DNA of 64,000 nt from Cobetia amphilecti (GTDB lineage: Bacteria; Pseudomonadota; Gammaproteobacteria; Pseudomonadales; Halomonadaceae), in NCBI RefSeq assembly GCF_030010415.1, contig NZ_JASCSA010000005.1; one strand, given 5' to 3'. Shown here piece by piece: positions 24,219 through 33,360 of the stretch. How positions within the stretch are numbered: position 1 is the stretch's first letter; every line of letters starts with the position of its first letter. The notes under the pieces were generated by a model. The model was not told where the DNA came from, searched no databases, and saw only the letters and a list, made by a program, of their open reading frames with translations. The position numbers and the translations under genes are program-made.

Positions 24219-27200
24219 TCACGCTTCGGCAAGCACGGCAGCTTCTTCTATCCCTACAGAGACAAGGCGCGAGACGCCGGGTTCCTGCATGGTGACACCC
24301 ATCAGCCGATCTGCCGCTTCCATGGCGATCTTGTTATGGGTGATATAGATGAACTGTACGCTTTCCGACATCTCCTTCACCAGCCTCGCATAGCGTCCGA
24401 CGTTGGCATCATCCAGCGGTGCATCCACCTCATCGAGCATGCAGAACGGGGCCGGATTGAGCTGGAAGATGGCGAAGACCAGCGCCAGTGCCGTCAGTGC
24501 CTTCTCGCCGCCTGACAGCAGGTGAATGGTGGAGTTTTTCTTGCCCGGTGGCCGCGCCATGATCGCGACCCCCGTCTCCAGCAAATCATCACCTGTCAGC
24601 GTCAACCACGCGGCCCCGCCACCGAAGATCTTGGGGAAAAGCGCCTGGATTCCAGCATTGACCTTGTCGAAGGTGTCCTTGAAGCGCACCCGTGTTTCCT
24701 GGTCAATCTTGCGGATGGCGCGCTCGAGGGTCTCCAGCGCTTCGCTCAGCTCGGCATGCTGGGCTTCCAGATAGTTGCGACGCTCGGCCTGCTGGTCGTA
24801 TTCCTCGATGGCCGCCAGGTTGATGGCCCCCAGCCGCTTGATGCGCTCACCGATCTGCTCGAGGTTGTGACTCCAGGCCGATTCGGTGGCATTGGGGTCC
24901 AGCTCGTCCTCGAGCTGCGTGATCGCCGCCTCGTCATAGCCCAGTTCCACCAGTTGCTCGTCCTGCGCATCGCCCTTGAGGGTCAGCGCCTGCACCTGCA
25001 TGCGGCCTTCCTCGAGGCGCTGGCGAATCCCCTCGAGATTGCGCTCATGAGTCTGACGCGACTGTTCCGCCTGACGCATCTGTTCGACCAATTCATGAGT
25101 CTTGTCACGACAGGCGTTGAGCTTGGTTTCCTGATACAGACGCGTCTCGAGCAGCATCTCGAGCTTTTCGCGCTCTTCTTCCTGCGGCAGTGAGGCTTCT
25201 TCGCGGCTGGCCTCGAGCATCTCGATGCGCTCGGTGAGCTTCTCGCGCTGCTCGACGGCTCGCATGCGCTGGCCCTGCATGCCGTCACGCTCGGTGGTCA
25301 GGCGCTGACACTCCATGTCGAGACGATTGACCTGCTCACGCGCGGGCGCCAGCTGGGCACGCAGCCCGGCCAGCGCCTCCTGATGTTCGCGCCGTGAACG
25401 CTCCAGCGACTCGCGCGACTGGGCATTGTTCTCGACCGCCTCCAATGCCTGCTGCCAGCGCTCGCGCGCCTCCTCCAGCGTCAGGGCCTGAGTCTCGCGC
25501 GTTTCCGCCAGCTGCTCGAGCTCCTCATCCAGCTCACGAGCGCGGCCATCGACATGCTCCAGGCGGCTGGCGATGCCGGCCTCCTTGAGACTGAGTTCAC
25601 GCTGGCGCTCGCCAAGCTCCCGCTCTTCGACGCGCAGATGCTCGAGCTGCTGCTCGGCGCCGGCAATCTGTTCGGCGGCTGCGGCCAGACGCGTCTCGAT
25701 CTCCTCGAGACGCTCGTCCAGTGACTCGAGCTCCAGCACGACCTGCTCGAGGCGCGCCCGCTGGGCGATGACACTATCGGCACGTTCACCGGCCACCTGA
25801 CGGCGGCTCCAGCCCTGCCCCAGCCACAGGCCATCCGGGGTCAGCACGCTCTCGTGCGCGGCCAGCGAATCACGCCTGGCCCAGGCGGCTGCCTGCGACT
25901 CGACACAGTGGATGCTGGCCAGCCAACCGGCCAAGGCATCCGCGCCGCTCACCTGCGCCGCCAGGGTGCCAGCGGGGCGGGCTGCCGCGCTGGACGCCGG
26001 CGTGCCATCGACCAGCAACAGCTCGCCGCCGGGCAGCTCGTCCATCAGCGTAGCCAGCCGCGACGGCTCGCTCGCCGCCAGACGCGCCTTGAGGAAGGGC
26101 CCCAGCACCCAGGCGCTGGCCGATTCCCAGCCCTCGGCGACCTCGAGCCCCTCGGCCAGCGCCGGGGTCTCGGCGAGCCCATGCTGCTCCAGATGGCTCG
26201 CCAGGCTGTCATCGTCGTCACGCAGCGCCGCGTCGATCAGTGCCTCAAGCGAGGCTTTCTCACCCTGTAAGACGTTGCGACGCTGGCGCAGCTGATCGCG
26301 CTCTCCATCCAGCGCCAGACGATCGGCCTGGGCCTGCTCACGGGCTTCACTGGCCTGCTCGCGGCGCGACTCCAGTGATTCGCCGCTGAGCGACAATTCA
26401 TCAAGCTGCTCGCGCAGCTCCTCGCGGGCTTCACGCAACTCGGCGACATCCGGCAGCTCCGCCAGCTGCTGGCGACGGCGCTCGCGCTGGCGCTCGGCGT
26501 CGGCGATGGCATTCTCGAGCTGCTGGATCTCGCTCTGGGCCCGCTCGGCGCCACGCTGGGATTCGTTGTCGGCCTGACTGAAGCGCTCCCACTCGCTCTG
26601 GCTGTCCTGGCGGCGCTCTTCGGCCTCATCCAATGACAGCTCGAGCCCATCGAGGGTCTCGCGGGCCAGCTCGAGTTCCGGGGCGATGTCTTCCAGGCGC
26701 GCATCGATCATCTCGAGGCGCTCGCCGTCCTCACCCTCGACGCGCTGGATGTCGCTCAGCTCACGCCTGGCCATCTCGAGGTCCGCCGCCAGCTGCTGCT
26801 CACGGGTGCGAGCGTGCTCGAGGCTCTGCTCGATACGCGCGATCTGGGCGCCGGTCTCATAGAAGGCGGCCTGATGGGTTTCCAGCTCACCGGCCAGCTC
26901 GTCGTGCTGATAGCGCTGCTCTTCCAGCTGGCTCTCGCACTGACGCTGACCGAGAATCTCGCGCTCGACGCCGGTTTCCAGCTCCGCGACGCGTGACTGC
27001 TGCTCGCGCTGCTGCGCACGCAGGCCCCGCCGACGCAGCACGGCCAGCTCGCCCTTGAGGCGATATTCGTCCTGCTTGAGGGTCTGATAGCGCTTGGCGG
27101 CCTCGGCCTGACGCTTGAGGCGCTCGAGCTGCTTGTCGAGCTCCTCACGCAGGTCATCCAGGCGCTCCATGTTTTCCTGGGTGCGCTTCATGCGATTCTC

Positions 27201-27740
27201 GGTCTCGCGGCGGCGCTCCTTGTACTTGGAGATGCCCGCGGCTTCCTCGAGGGTGCTGCGCAGGTCATCCGGGCGCGCCTCGATCAGCTGCGAGATCATG
27301 CCCTGACCGATGATGGAGTAGGAGCGCGGCCCGAGGCCGGTGCCGAGGAAGACGTCGGCGATATCACGCCGGCGACATTTCTGGCCATTGAGGAAGTAGC
27401 CGGACTGGCCATCGCGCGTCACCAGACGCTTGACCGCTATCTCGGCGTACTCGGACCAGGCGCCCCCGAGGCTGCCGTCGGCATTGTCGAAGGTCAGCTC
27501 GATGGAGGCCTGCCCCACCGGCTTGCGCCCGGTGGAGCCATTGAAGATGACGTCCGTCATCGACTCGCCGCGCAGGTTCTTGGCGCTGGACTCGCCCATC
27601 ACCCAGCGCACAGCATCGATGACGTTCGATTTCCCACAGCCGTTGGGGCCGAGAATCGCCGTCATGTTGCTGTCGAAGGGCACGGTGACCGGATCGACGA
27701 AGGATTTGAAGCCGACCAGCTTGATCGATTTGAGCCGCAT
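24219..27740 (-). CDS. smc: Chromosome segregation protein SMC
   Basis: ATPase of the SMC-ScpAB complex that compacts and separates chromosomes. The 1173 residues show the full layout: N-terminal ATPase half with Walker A GPNGCGKSN (about 32-40), a long coiled coil (about 170-500), a hinge (about 500-650), the returning coiled coil, and the C-terminal half with ABC signature LSGGEKALTALALVFAIF and Walker B FCMLDEVDAPLD. The start MRLKSIKLVGFKSF is characteristic; ATG 27740 is 42 codons inside the longest frame, whose extra part contains a repeat. AAGGA lies 13 bases upstream and AGG 4 bases upstream. First gene of smc-zipA. Confidence 0.96.
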   Translation of the reverse strand: MRLKSIKLVGFKSFVDPVTVPFDSNMTAILGPNGCGKSNVIDAVRWVMGESSAKNLRGESMTDVIFNGSTGRKPVGQASIELTFDNADGSLGGAWSEYAEIAVKRLVTRDGQSGYFLNGQKCRRRDIADVFLGTGLGPRSYSIIGQGMISQLIEARPDDLRSTLEEAAGISKYKERRRETENRMKRTQENMERLDDLREELDKQLERLKRQAEAAKRYQTLKQDEYRLKGELAVLRRRGLRAQQREQQSRVAELETGVEREILGQRQCESQLEEQRYQHDELAGELETHQAAFYETGAQIARIEQSLEHARTREQQLAADLEMARRELSDIQRVEGEDGERLEMIDARLEDIAPELELARETLDGLELSLDEAEERRQDSQSEWERFSQADNESQRGAERAQSEIQQLENAIADAERQRERRRQQLAELPDVAELREAREELREQLDELSLSGESLESRREQASEAREQAQADRLALDGERDQLRQRRNVLQGEKASLEALIDAALRDDDDSLASHLEQHGLAETPALAEGLEVAEGWESASAWVLGPFLKARLAASEPSRLATLMDELPGGELLLVDGTPASSAAARPAGTLAAQVSGADALAGWLASIHCVESQAAAWARRDSLAAHESVLTPDGLWLGQGWSRRQVAGERADSVIAQRARLEQVVLELESLDERLEEIETRLAAAAEQIAGAEQQLEHLRVEERELGERQRELSLKEAGIASRLEHVDGRARELDEELEQLAETRETQALTLEEARERWQQALEAVENNAQSRESLERSRREHQEALAGLRAQLAPAREQVNRLDMECQRLTTERDGMQGQRMRAVEQREKLTERIEMLEASREEASLPQEEEREKLEMLLETRLYQETKLNACRDKTHELVEQMRQAEQSRQTHERNLEGIRQRLEEGRMQVQALTLKGDAQDEQLVELGYDEAAITQLEDELDPNATESAWSHNLEQIGERIKRLGAINLAAIEEYDQQAERRNYLEAQHAELSEALETLERAIRKIDQETRVRFKDTFDKVNAGIQALFPKIFGGGAAWLTLTGDDLLETGVAIMARPPGKKNSTIHLLSGGEKALTALALVFAIFQLNPAPFCMLDEVDAPLDDANVGRYARLVKEMSESVQFIYITHNKIAMEAADRLMGVTMQEPGVSRLVSVGIEEAAVLAEA

Positions 27741-27761
27741 TGCGCCTGGCGCGTCCTTGAG

Positions 27762-27810
27762 TCTGGAGAAAGAAGGTCTGAAGAAATAAGTTCTGGAGAA
27801 AGAAGCTCTG
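27762..27810. repeat. Direct repeat in the smc leader
   Basis: TCTGGAGAAAGAAGGTCTG at 27762 recurs as TCTGGAGAAAGAAGCTCTG at 27792, 18 of 19 bases identical with a 30-base period. It lies just upstream of the smc start, in the 5' leader or promoter. Purine-rich on the plus strand. No known operator is recognised. Confidence 0.6.
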
Positions 27811-28021
27811 ACGCAGGAAAACCTGAAATACCGCGGCGTCGCAGACCTTTCGAGAAGAGCCCGCACCGCCGCAAGGTAAACATGTCCTTACGACGAGACA
27901 GCCGGTCATCGAGGGTATTTTCGAAAAACCAGCGCGCAGTCTACCCAAAAGCGGCGATGGCCCCAACCGGCGCAATGACAAACGAAGCCGTCATCGCGCG
28001 GGATATAAGGCCAATCGCAGC

Positions 28022-29374
28022 TTACTGAGTGACGCGGTGATCGATGCGCAGTGCCAGCGGCGCCTGTGTCGCATCAGTGCCCTTCTCGTCATCGGCATCG
28101 GCACTGCGCGTGACGATGACATTCTCGAGCTTGCCTTCGAGATCCCCCGGCTGGGCCGTCGGCTGCCCGGAAGCGGAGATACGCGCCACGAGCGTGACGC
28201 GCTCGGCCATCGAGAGCCGCGCCATCGGGGCCATGGCGTTGTCGTCCGACAGAGTGAGCGTCAGCGGCAGCTTGTCCGCGGTGGTGCGCACCACTGCCAG
28301 CGGCGGCAGCTTGCCTTCGCCATCACGCGCCACGATGTACAGGGTCGCCGCTTCGGCACTGACCGGCATCGCCGCCAACTGCGCCTCGAGCGCCGGGTCC
28401 AGTGACACCTTGAGCGTCAGACGTGCGGCGCCCTCCTTGCTGTCCTGATCAGCCGCCGAGCCTTGCTCTGGCGCGACCGAGTTGGCCAGGGCGACCGAGG
28501 TATCGACATCACCGGCGCTGGCCATGCGCTGGCGCGCGGCCTTGATACCTTCGCGCAGCGCCTTGGCGGCATCGGGATTCTCGAAGCCGGCAATCGCCTT
28601 GCGCCAGTAATCGATCGCCTCGGGATAGCGGGCATGATCGAAGGCCTCGATCCCGAGCAGGCCGAGTACCGTCGGCTGACGCGGATCGGCCGCCAGCACT
28701 TCATCGACCAGCGCCTGGACCTCATCGGTCAGGGTGCGCTGGGCCGCGAAGAACTTGAGCTGCGCCAGCTGCGCGATCAGCGCAGGCACGCGGCCTTCGA
28801 GCGTGATCAACGCCTCGAGCGACTGCATGGCCTCATCGAGACGTCCGGCATCGCGGTAGAGCGGGAACAGCGCCATCCACACCTTGGCGTTGTCGGGCTG
28901 GGCCTCGGCCTCGGCGCGCAGCCGGGCGATGCGCGCCTCGAAGCTGGCAGCATCGTGGATCGGCGTGGCGGCAATCGCCTGCGCCAGCGCCAGGTCCCCG
29001 CTCGCGCCTTCGCGCTGATACCAGTAGAGCGAGCCCGCCACCATCGCCACCAGCAACACGGGCACCAGCACACGGCCACTGCTGGCCGCCTTGAGCGGAG
29101 AGCGCTTGAGGGATTCGGCGTCTTCCAGCAGGCTGCGTTCCAGCTCGACCCGCCCTTCCGCCAGCGCCGTGTCATCCAGCTCGCCACGCGCATGGCCGCG
29201 CTCCAGTGAGGCCAGTCGACGCCGATAGACACGCACGTTCTCGGCGCCGAGGCTGTCGTAGTCCTCGAACGCCTGCTGATCGGCATGCACGCGACGCGCC
29301 CGCCGCAACGGCAGCAACAGCAGCCAGCCGGCGGGAATCAACAGCACGGCAATCGCCAGCCATAACAGGATCAT
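28022..29374 (-). CDS. ccmI: Cytochrome c maturation protein CcmI
   Basis: Apocytochrome c chaperone of the System I haem ligation complex, last gene of the ccm operon. The 450 residues begin with a membrane helix (LLWLAIAVLLIPAGWLLLLPL), a cytoplasmic leucine-zipper-like loop (RRLASLERGHARGELDD), a second helix (VLVPVLLVAMVAGSLYWY), then a periplasmic TPR region (about 140-300; DNAKVWMALFPLYRDAGRLDEAMQSL, GLLGIEAFDHARYPEAIDYWRKAI) and a C-terminal beta-rich part. In E. coli this function is part of CcmH, so a separate gene is the pseudomonad arrangement. ATGA overlap with ccmH. Confidence 0.9.
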   Translation of the reverse strand: MILLWLAIAVLLIPAGWLLLLPLRRARRVHADQQAFEDYDSLGAENVRVYRRRLASLERGHARGELDDTALAEGRVELERSLLEDAESLKRSPLKAASSGRVLVPVLLVAMVAGSLYWYQREGASGDLALAQAIAATPIHDAASFEARIARLRAEAEAQPDNAKVWMALFPLYRDAGRLDEAMQSLEALITLEGRVPALIAQLAQLKFFAAQRTLTDEVQALVDEVLAADPRQPTVLGLLGIEAFDHARYPEAIDYWRKAIAGFENPDAAKALREGIKAARQRMASAGDVDTSVALANSVAPEQGSAADQDSKEGAARLTLKVSLDPALEAQLAAMPVSAEAATLYIVARDGEGKLPPLAVVRTTADKLPLTLTLSDDNAMAPMARLSMAERVTLVARISASGQPTAQPGDLEGKLENVIVTRSADADDEKGTDATQAPLALRIDHRVTQ

Positions 29375-29934
29375 GAGCGCTCCTTGGCAGTGTGTTGCCC
29401 AGCGCCGGGCTGCTCATCACCAGGCTGCTCATCAATGGACTGGCGGTGCGTAGCAAGCAGTGCCGACAGGCGCGCCTGCTCATCATCATCCAGCGCACGC
29501 ACACGCGCACGTCGCCGGGCGCGCACGATCAGCGTCACGACCAGCAAGCCGAGCAGAATCAGGACAGCGGGACCGCCCCACAGCAGCCAGGTGCGCCCAT
29601 CGAGGCGCGGGTTGTAGAGCACGTACTCGCCGAAGCGCGCGACCATGAAATTCTGGATGTCGCTGTCACTGCGGCCGTCCTTGAGCAGGTCCGCCACGTT
29701 CTGGCGCATGTCACCGGCGATGGGGGAGTCCGAGTCACCGATCGCCTGGTTCTGACACTTGGGGCAGCGCAGCGCGGCGGTCAGGCTGTCGTAGCGCTTC
29801 TGCAGCACCGGATTGTCGAACTGATGCATCTCGATGGCGGCCTGCGCCTTGCCGGCTGACAGCCAGGCAAGAAACATCAGCACCACCAGCGCCTGCACCA
29901 GCGGGATGGCGAAACTCCTGAGCACGGATTTCAT
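29371..29934 (-). CDS. ccmH: Cytochrome c maturation thiol protein CcmH
   Basis: Keeps the apocytochrome CXXCH cysteines reduced before haem attachment. It has a signal peptide (VQALVVLMFLAWLSAGKAQA), the redox motif RCPKCQNQ near residue 57 (family LRCxxCQ), the conserved SDSPIAGDMRQNV stretch, and one C-terminal membrane helix (LLWGGPAVLILLGLLVVTLIV) after the DGRTW segment. The 187-residue length fits the short pseudomonad-type CcmH. It overlaps ccmG upstream and ccmI downstream by ATGA. Confidence 0.93.
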   Translation of the reverse strand: MKSVLRSFAIPLVQALVVLMFLAWLSAGKAQAAIEMHQFDNPVLQKRYDSLTAALRCPKCQNQAIGDSDSPIAGDMRQNVADLLKDGRSDSDIQNFMVARFGEYVLYNPRLDGRTWLLWGGPAVLILLGLLVVTLIVRARRRARVRALDDDEQARLSALLATHRQSIDEQPGDEQPGAGQHTAKERS

Positions 29935-30509
29935 GAGCTGGCCTCCTCATCGGGCGTGCTGGCGGCGTTAGTCGCGGGCTCCGCGATGCGCTCCAGCGTC
30001 GGCAGGATGACGTCGCGGACATCTTCGGGCCGGATGTAGCCGGTGTGGTGATAGCGGATCACGCCCTCGGCATCGACCAGGAAGGTTTCCGGTGCCCCAT
30101 AGACGCCGAGATCAAAGCCCAGCGTGCCGTCGGGATCGAACAGATTGACGCTGAACGGGTTGCCGAATTCCTCCAGGAACTGACGGCCCTTGGCGCGGGT
30201 GTCCTTGTAGTCGACGCCGACCATATGCACGCCGCGGCTGGCGAGATCCAGCAGCTGCGGCATCTCGTGCTTGCAGGTCGGGCACCACTCGCCCCAGACG
30301 TTGACGAGGCTGACCTGCCCCTTGAGCAGCGAGGCATCGAGGCGCGACTGCGGATCACTCAAGGTGCTGAGCGAGAATTCGGGGAAGGGCCGCGACAGCA
30401 GCGCGGAGTCCCGTGCATAGGGGTCATCATCGAGGCGCTGGTAGAGGAAGGCACCCAGCCCCACCACGACCACCAGCGGCACGAACAGCACCAGACGACG
30501 AACATTCAT
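29931..30509 (-). CDS. ccmG: Thiol:disulfide interchange protein CcmG (DsbE)
   Basis: Membrane-anchored periplasmic thioredoxin that reduces CcmH or apocytochrome c. It has an N-terminal anchor (LVLFVPLVVVVGLGAFLY), then a thioredoxin fold with active site WCPTC near residue 76 (VNVWGEWCPTCKHEMPQL), the family's acidic insert GVDYKDTRAKGRQFLEEFG and the cis-Pro loop YGAPETFLVDAEG. The 192-residue length is close to E. coli CcmG (185). ATG 30509 overlaps the ccmF stop (ATGA). Confidence 0.94.
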   Translation of the reverse strand: MNVRRLVLFVPLVVVVGLGAFLYQRLDDDPYARDSALLSRPFPEFSLSTLSDPQSRLDASLLKGQVSLVNVWGEWCPTCKHEMPQLLDLASRGVHMVGVDYKDTRAKGRQFLEEFGNPFSVNLFDPDGTLGFDLGVYGAPETFLVDAEGVIRYHHTGYIRPEDVRDVILPTLERIAEPATNAASTPDEEASS

Positions 30510-32506
30510 GGGCGAGCCTCCTGCGTGGCGAGGGAGCGGGTGTCAGACGCCGTGCTGGCCTCGACACGGCGGCGATAACGGCGATCCAGCACGGCGATCA
30601 CGCCGCCCGCCCCCATCAGCAGGGCGCCCAGCCACAGCCAGCGCACGAAGGGTTTGACCTGGATGCGTACCGCCCAGCTGTCGTCATCCAGCTTCTCACC
30701 CATGGCGACGTAGAGGTCACGGGTGAAGCCGGCATCGAGCGCGGTCTCGGTCATCGGCATGCCGCTGGCCAGGAACAGACGCTTCTCGGGATGCAGTGTC
30801 GTCACCGCCTTGCCATCACGGCTGACTTCCACCGTGGCGCGGTCCGACAGGTAGTTGGGGCCGCGATATTCACCAAGTTCGGTCATGCGGAACTGATAGC
30901 CGCCCACGCTGACTTCCTTGCCCTGCACCATGCGCACGTTCTCGGCGACCTCGGTATTGGAGACCAGCGTCACGCCGACGATGGTCACCGCCAGCCCAAG
31001 ATGCGCCAGCTGCATGCCCCAGTAGCTGGGCGTGAGGCGCTTGAGCCCCGCCCAGCGCCCCGCCTTCGAGGCACTCTTGTCCCACAGGTCGCGCAGCAGA
31101 GGCAGCACCACCCACAGCGCGATGATCAGCCCGAGCGCCACCGAGAAGCTCCACTCGATATCCAGCGTCAGCGGCAGCAGGCCGCCGATGACGAGTGCCG
31201 CGCTGCCGGCCAGCGCCAGACGACGCGTAAGCTCGCGCCCCGGCATCTGCTTCCAGCGCGAGGCCGGCCCGAGGCCCATGAAGGCGCACAGCAGCGTGGT
31301 CAGCGGCACGAACAGCGCATTGAAGTACGGCGGGCCCACCGAGATCTTGCCCAGCCCCAGCGAATCCAGCACCAGCGGATAGAGGGTGCCCAGCAGCACG
31401 GTGACCATCATCACCAGCAGCACGAGATTGTTGACCAGCAGGAAGGCATCCCGCGACAGCCAGTGAAAGCCCAGCGTCGAACGCACACGCGGTGCACGCA
31501 GCGCGAACAGCAGCAGCGAACCACCGACGGTGATGCCGAGCAGTACCAGAATGAACAGCCCGCGATCGGGGTCACTGGCGAAGGCGTGCACCGAGGTCAG
31601 CACGCCGGAGCGCACCAGGAAGGTGCCCAGCAGTGACAGCGAGAAGGCGAAGATCGACAGCAGTACCGTCCAGCTCTTGAAGGCGCCGCGCTTCTCGGTG
31701 ACCGCCAGCGAGTGGATCAGGGCGGTACCGGCCAGCCACGGCATCAAGGAGGCGTTCTCGACCGGGTCCCAGAACCACCAGCCGCCCCAGCCGAGCTCGT
31801 AGTAGGCCCACCAGCTGCCCAGCGCGATGCCGACGGTAAGGAAGGCCCAGGCGATGTTGGTCCAGGGGCGCGCCCAGCGTGCCCAGGCCGCATCGAGACG
31901 CCCGCCCATCAGTGCCGCCATCGCGAACGCGAACGCCACCGAGAAGCCCACGTAGCCCATGTAGAGCATCGGCGGATGGATGATCAGCCCGATGTCCTGC
32001 AGCAGCGGATTGAGGTCCGCGCCGTCAGCCGGCATGTCCGGCAGCAGGCGCGCGAAGGGATTGGAGGTCAGCAGCACGAAGGCCATGAAGCCGGTGGAGA
32101 TCAGCCCCATGATGCCCAGCACCCGTGCCAGCATGTCGCGCGGCAGATGGCGCGCGCCCAGCGAGACGGCAAAGCCCCAGCCGGCCAGTATCAGGCTCCA
32201 CAGCAGCACCGAGCCCTCGTGGCTGCCCCACACGGCGCTGAACTTGAAGTACCACGGCAGCTGGCTGTTGGAGTTGTTGGCGATGTAGGCGACGCTGAAA
32301 TCATCCAGCAGGAAGCTTGCGGTCAGGCAGGCATAGGCGATCAGCACGAACAGGAACTGCCCCCAGGCCATCGGCTGGGCGAAGCTCATCCACAGCGGAC
32401 GGCGCGTACTGGCCCCCGCCAGCGGTACGACCGCCTGCACACAGGCCAGACAGGCGCCCAGAATCAGCGCGAAGTGGCCGATTTCCGGCAACAGTTGCGT
32501 CACCAT
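30506..32506 (-). CDS. ccmF: Haem lyase subunit CcmF
   Basis: Large inner-membrane core of the System I cytochrome c haem lyase. The 666 residues form about 15 helices, with the haem-handling WWD motif (GWGGWWFWDPVENASLMPWL, about 230-250) and conserved His residues in nearby loops (HEGSVLLW, IHPPMLYMGYVG). GTG 32509 and ATG 32506 are both possible; I chose ATG, which overlaps the ccmE stop as TGATG and has AGGAG 8 bases upstream. It ends in an ATGA overlap with ccmG. Confidence 0.95.
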   Translation of the reverse strand: MVTQLLPEIGHFALILGACLACVQAVVPLAGASTRRPLWMSFAQPMAWGQFLFVLIAYACLTASFLLDDFSVAYIANNSNSQLPWYFKFSAVWGSHEGSVLLWSLILAGWGFAVSLGARHLPRDMLARVLGIMGLISTGFMAFVLLTSNPFARLLPDMPADGADLNPLLQDIGLIIHPPMLYMGYVGFSVAFAFAMAALMGGRLDAAWARWARPWTNIAWAFLTVGIALGSWWAYYELGWGGWWFWDPVENASLMPWLAGTALIHSLAVTEKRGAFKSWTVLLSIFAFSLSLLGTFLVRSGVLTSVHAFASDPDRGLFILVLLGITVGGSLLLFALRAPRVRSTLGFHWLSRDAFLLVNNLVLLVMMVTVLLGTLYPLVLDSLGLGKISVGPPYFNALFVPLTTLLCAFMGLGPASRWKQMPGRELTRRLALAGSAALVIGGLLPLTLDIEWSFSVALGLIIALWVVLPLLRDLWDKSASKAGRWAGLKRLTPSYWGMQLAHLGLAVTIVGVTLVSNTEVAENVRMVQGKEVSVGGYQFRMTELGEYRGPNYLSDRATVEVSRDGKAVTTLHPEKRLFLASGMPMTETALDAGFTRDLYVAMGEKLDDDSWAVRIQVKPFVRWLWLGALLMGAGGVIAVLDRRYRRRVEASTASDTRSLATQEARP

Positions 32507-33012
32507 CACGGGGTCTCCTGCGGATCGAGCGCGGCCTTGGCTGCGCTGCTGTCGCTGGTCAGGTTGCCCGTCCTGTTACCAGACACATCACGCCCGGAGG
32601 CCTTCAGCGCCTCCGACACCTCCGGCGGCATGTACTTCTCGTCATGCTTGGCCAGCACCTCGCTGGCCTCGAGATGCTCACCATCGAAGGTGCCCATCAC
32701 CACCACGCCCTGCCCTTCACGGAACAGGTCCGGCAGGATGCCCTGATAATGCACCGTCACGTCATGATCGAAATCCGTGACGGTGAAGATGGCATCCAGC
32801 GTCTCGTTGTCGCGCCTGACACTGCCATCACGCACCATGCCGCCCGCACGGATCTGCCGCCCCTGGGGCGCTTCGCCGGTGGCGATCTGCGTCGGGGTAT
32901 AGAAGGCGTTGATGTTGGCGCGCAGGGCATAGAGGGTCAGGCCCACCGCGAGGGCGGCCAGCAGCACGATGGCCGTGACGATATACAGGCGCTGCTTGCG
33001 TTTGGGAGTCAT
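32506..33012 (-). CDS. ccmE: Haem chaperone CcmE
   Basis: Periplasmic haem carrier that binds haem covalently and passes it to CcmF. It has a short basic N-terminus, one membrane helix (LYIVTAIVLLAALAVGLTLYAL), the OB-fold core (VRDGSVRRDNETLDAIFTVTDFDHDVTVHYQGILPDLFREGQGVV) and the haem-attachment motif LAKHDEKYMPPE, whose His corresponds to His130 of E. coli. ATG 33012 gives 168 residues with a normal N-terminus; a TTG 11 codons upstream is also open. An 81-base gap separates it from ccmD. Confidence 0.93.
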   Translation of the reverse strand: MTPKRKQRLYIVTAIVLLAALAVGLTLYALRANINAFYTPTQIATGEAPQGRQIRAGGMVRDGSVRRDNETLDAIFTVTDFDHDVTVHYQGILPDLFREGQGVVVMGTFDGEHLEASEVLAKHDEKYMPPEVSEALKASGRDVSGNRTGNLTSDSSAAKAALDPQETP

Positions 33013-33093
33013 GGTCAGGGCTCGATCAGGGCAAGGGACGGTCAAGCCTCTCGCGGCCGGCGGGACAACCGCCGCGGGAGGGAGAAAACAGAT

Positions 33094-33360
33094 TCAATCA
33101 CGAGAGCTGTGGCGCGAAGCCTGATGTGACGAACGATGCGAAGCGCGGTGTGAAGCAGGGTGCGAAGAATGACGAGAAGCGTCACGGCGCAGCCGGCGAC
33201 GGATATCCGCCTCCAGCGCGCGACGCGACAGCCGCGTGGCGATCACCAGCCCCACCAGACACGCCGCCGTCAGCCCCCAGGCCGACCACACATACAGCGC
33301 ATGGCCGCCCATGGCGAAGAACTCGCTGACACTCGAGAAAGCGATGCCCGGCAGGTTCAT
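33094..33360 (-). CDS. ccmD: CcmD, small haem exporter subunit with His/Ser-rich tail
   Basis: Small single-helix protein that helps release CcmE from the CcmABC complex. Seen: SVSEFFAMGGHALYVWSAWGLTAACLVGLVIAT, the CcmD-type helix with the conserved FxMGGxxxYVW start, then an arginine-rich cytoplasmic stretch. Most CcmD proteins end after about 55-70 residues; this one has 88 because of a tail in which Ser and His alternate (SSHPASHRASHRSSHQ). The coding DNA shows matching degenerate repeats. ATG 33360 overlaps the ccmC stop. Confidence 0.88.
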   Translation of the reverse strand: MNLPGIAFSSVSEFFAMGGHALYVWSAWGLTAACLVGLVIATRLSRRALEADIRRRLRRDASRHSSHPASHRASHRSSHQASRHSSRD

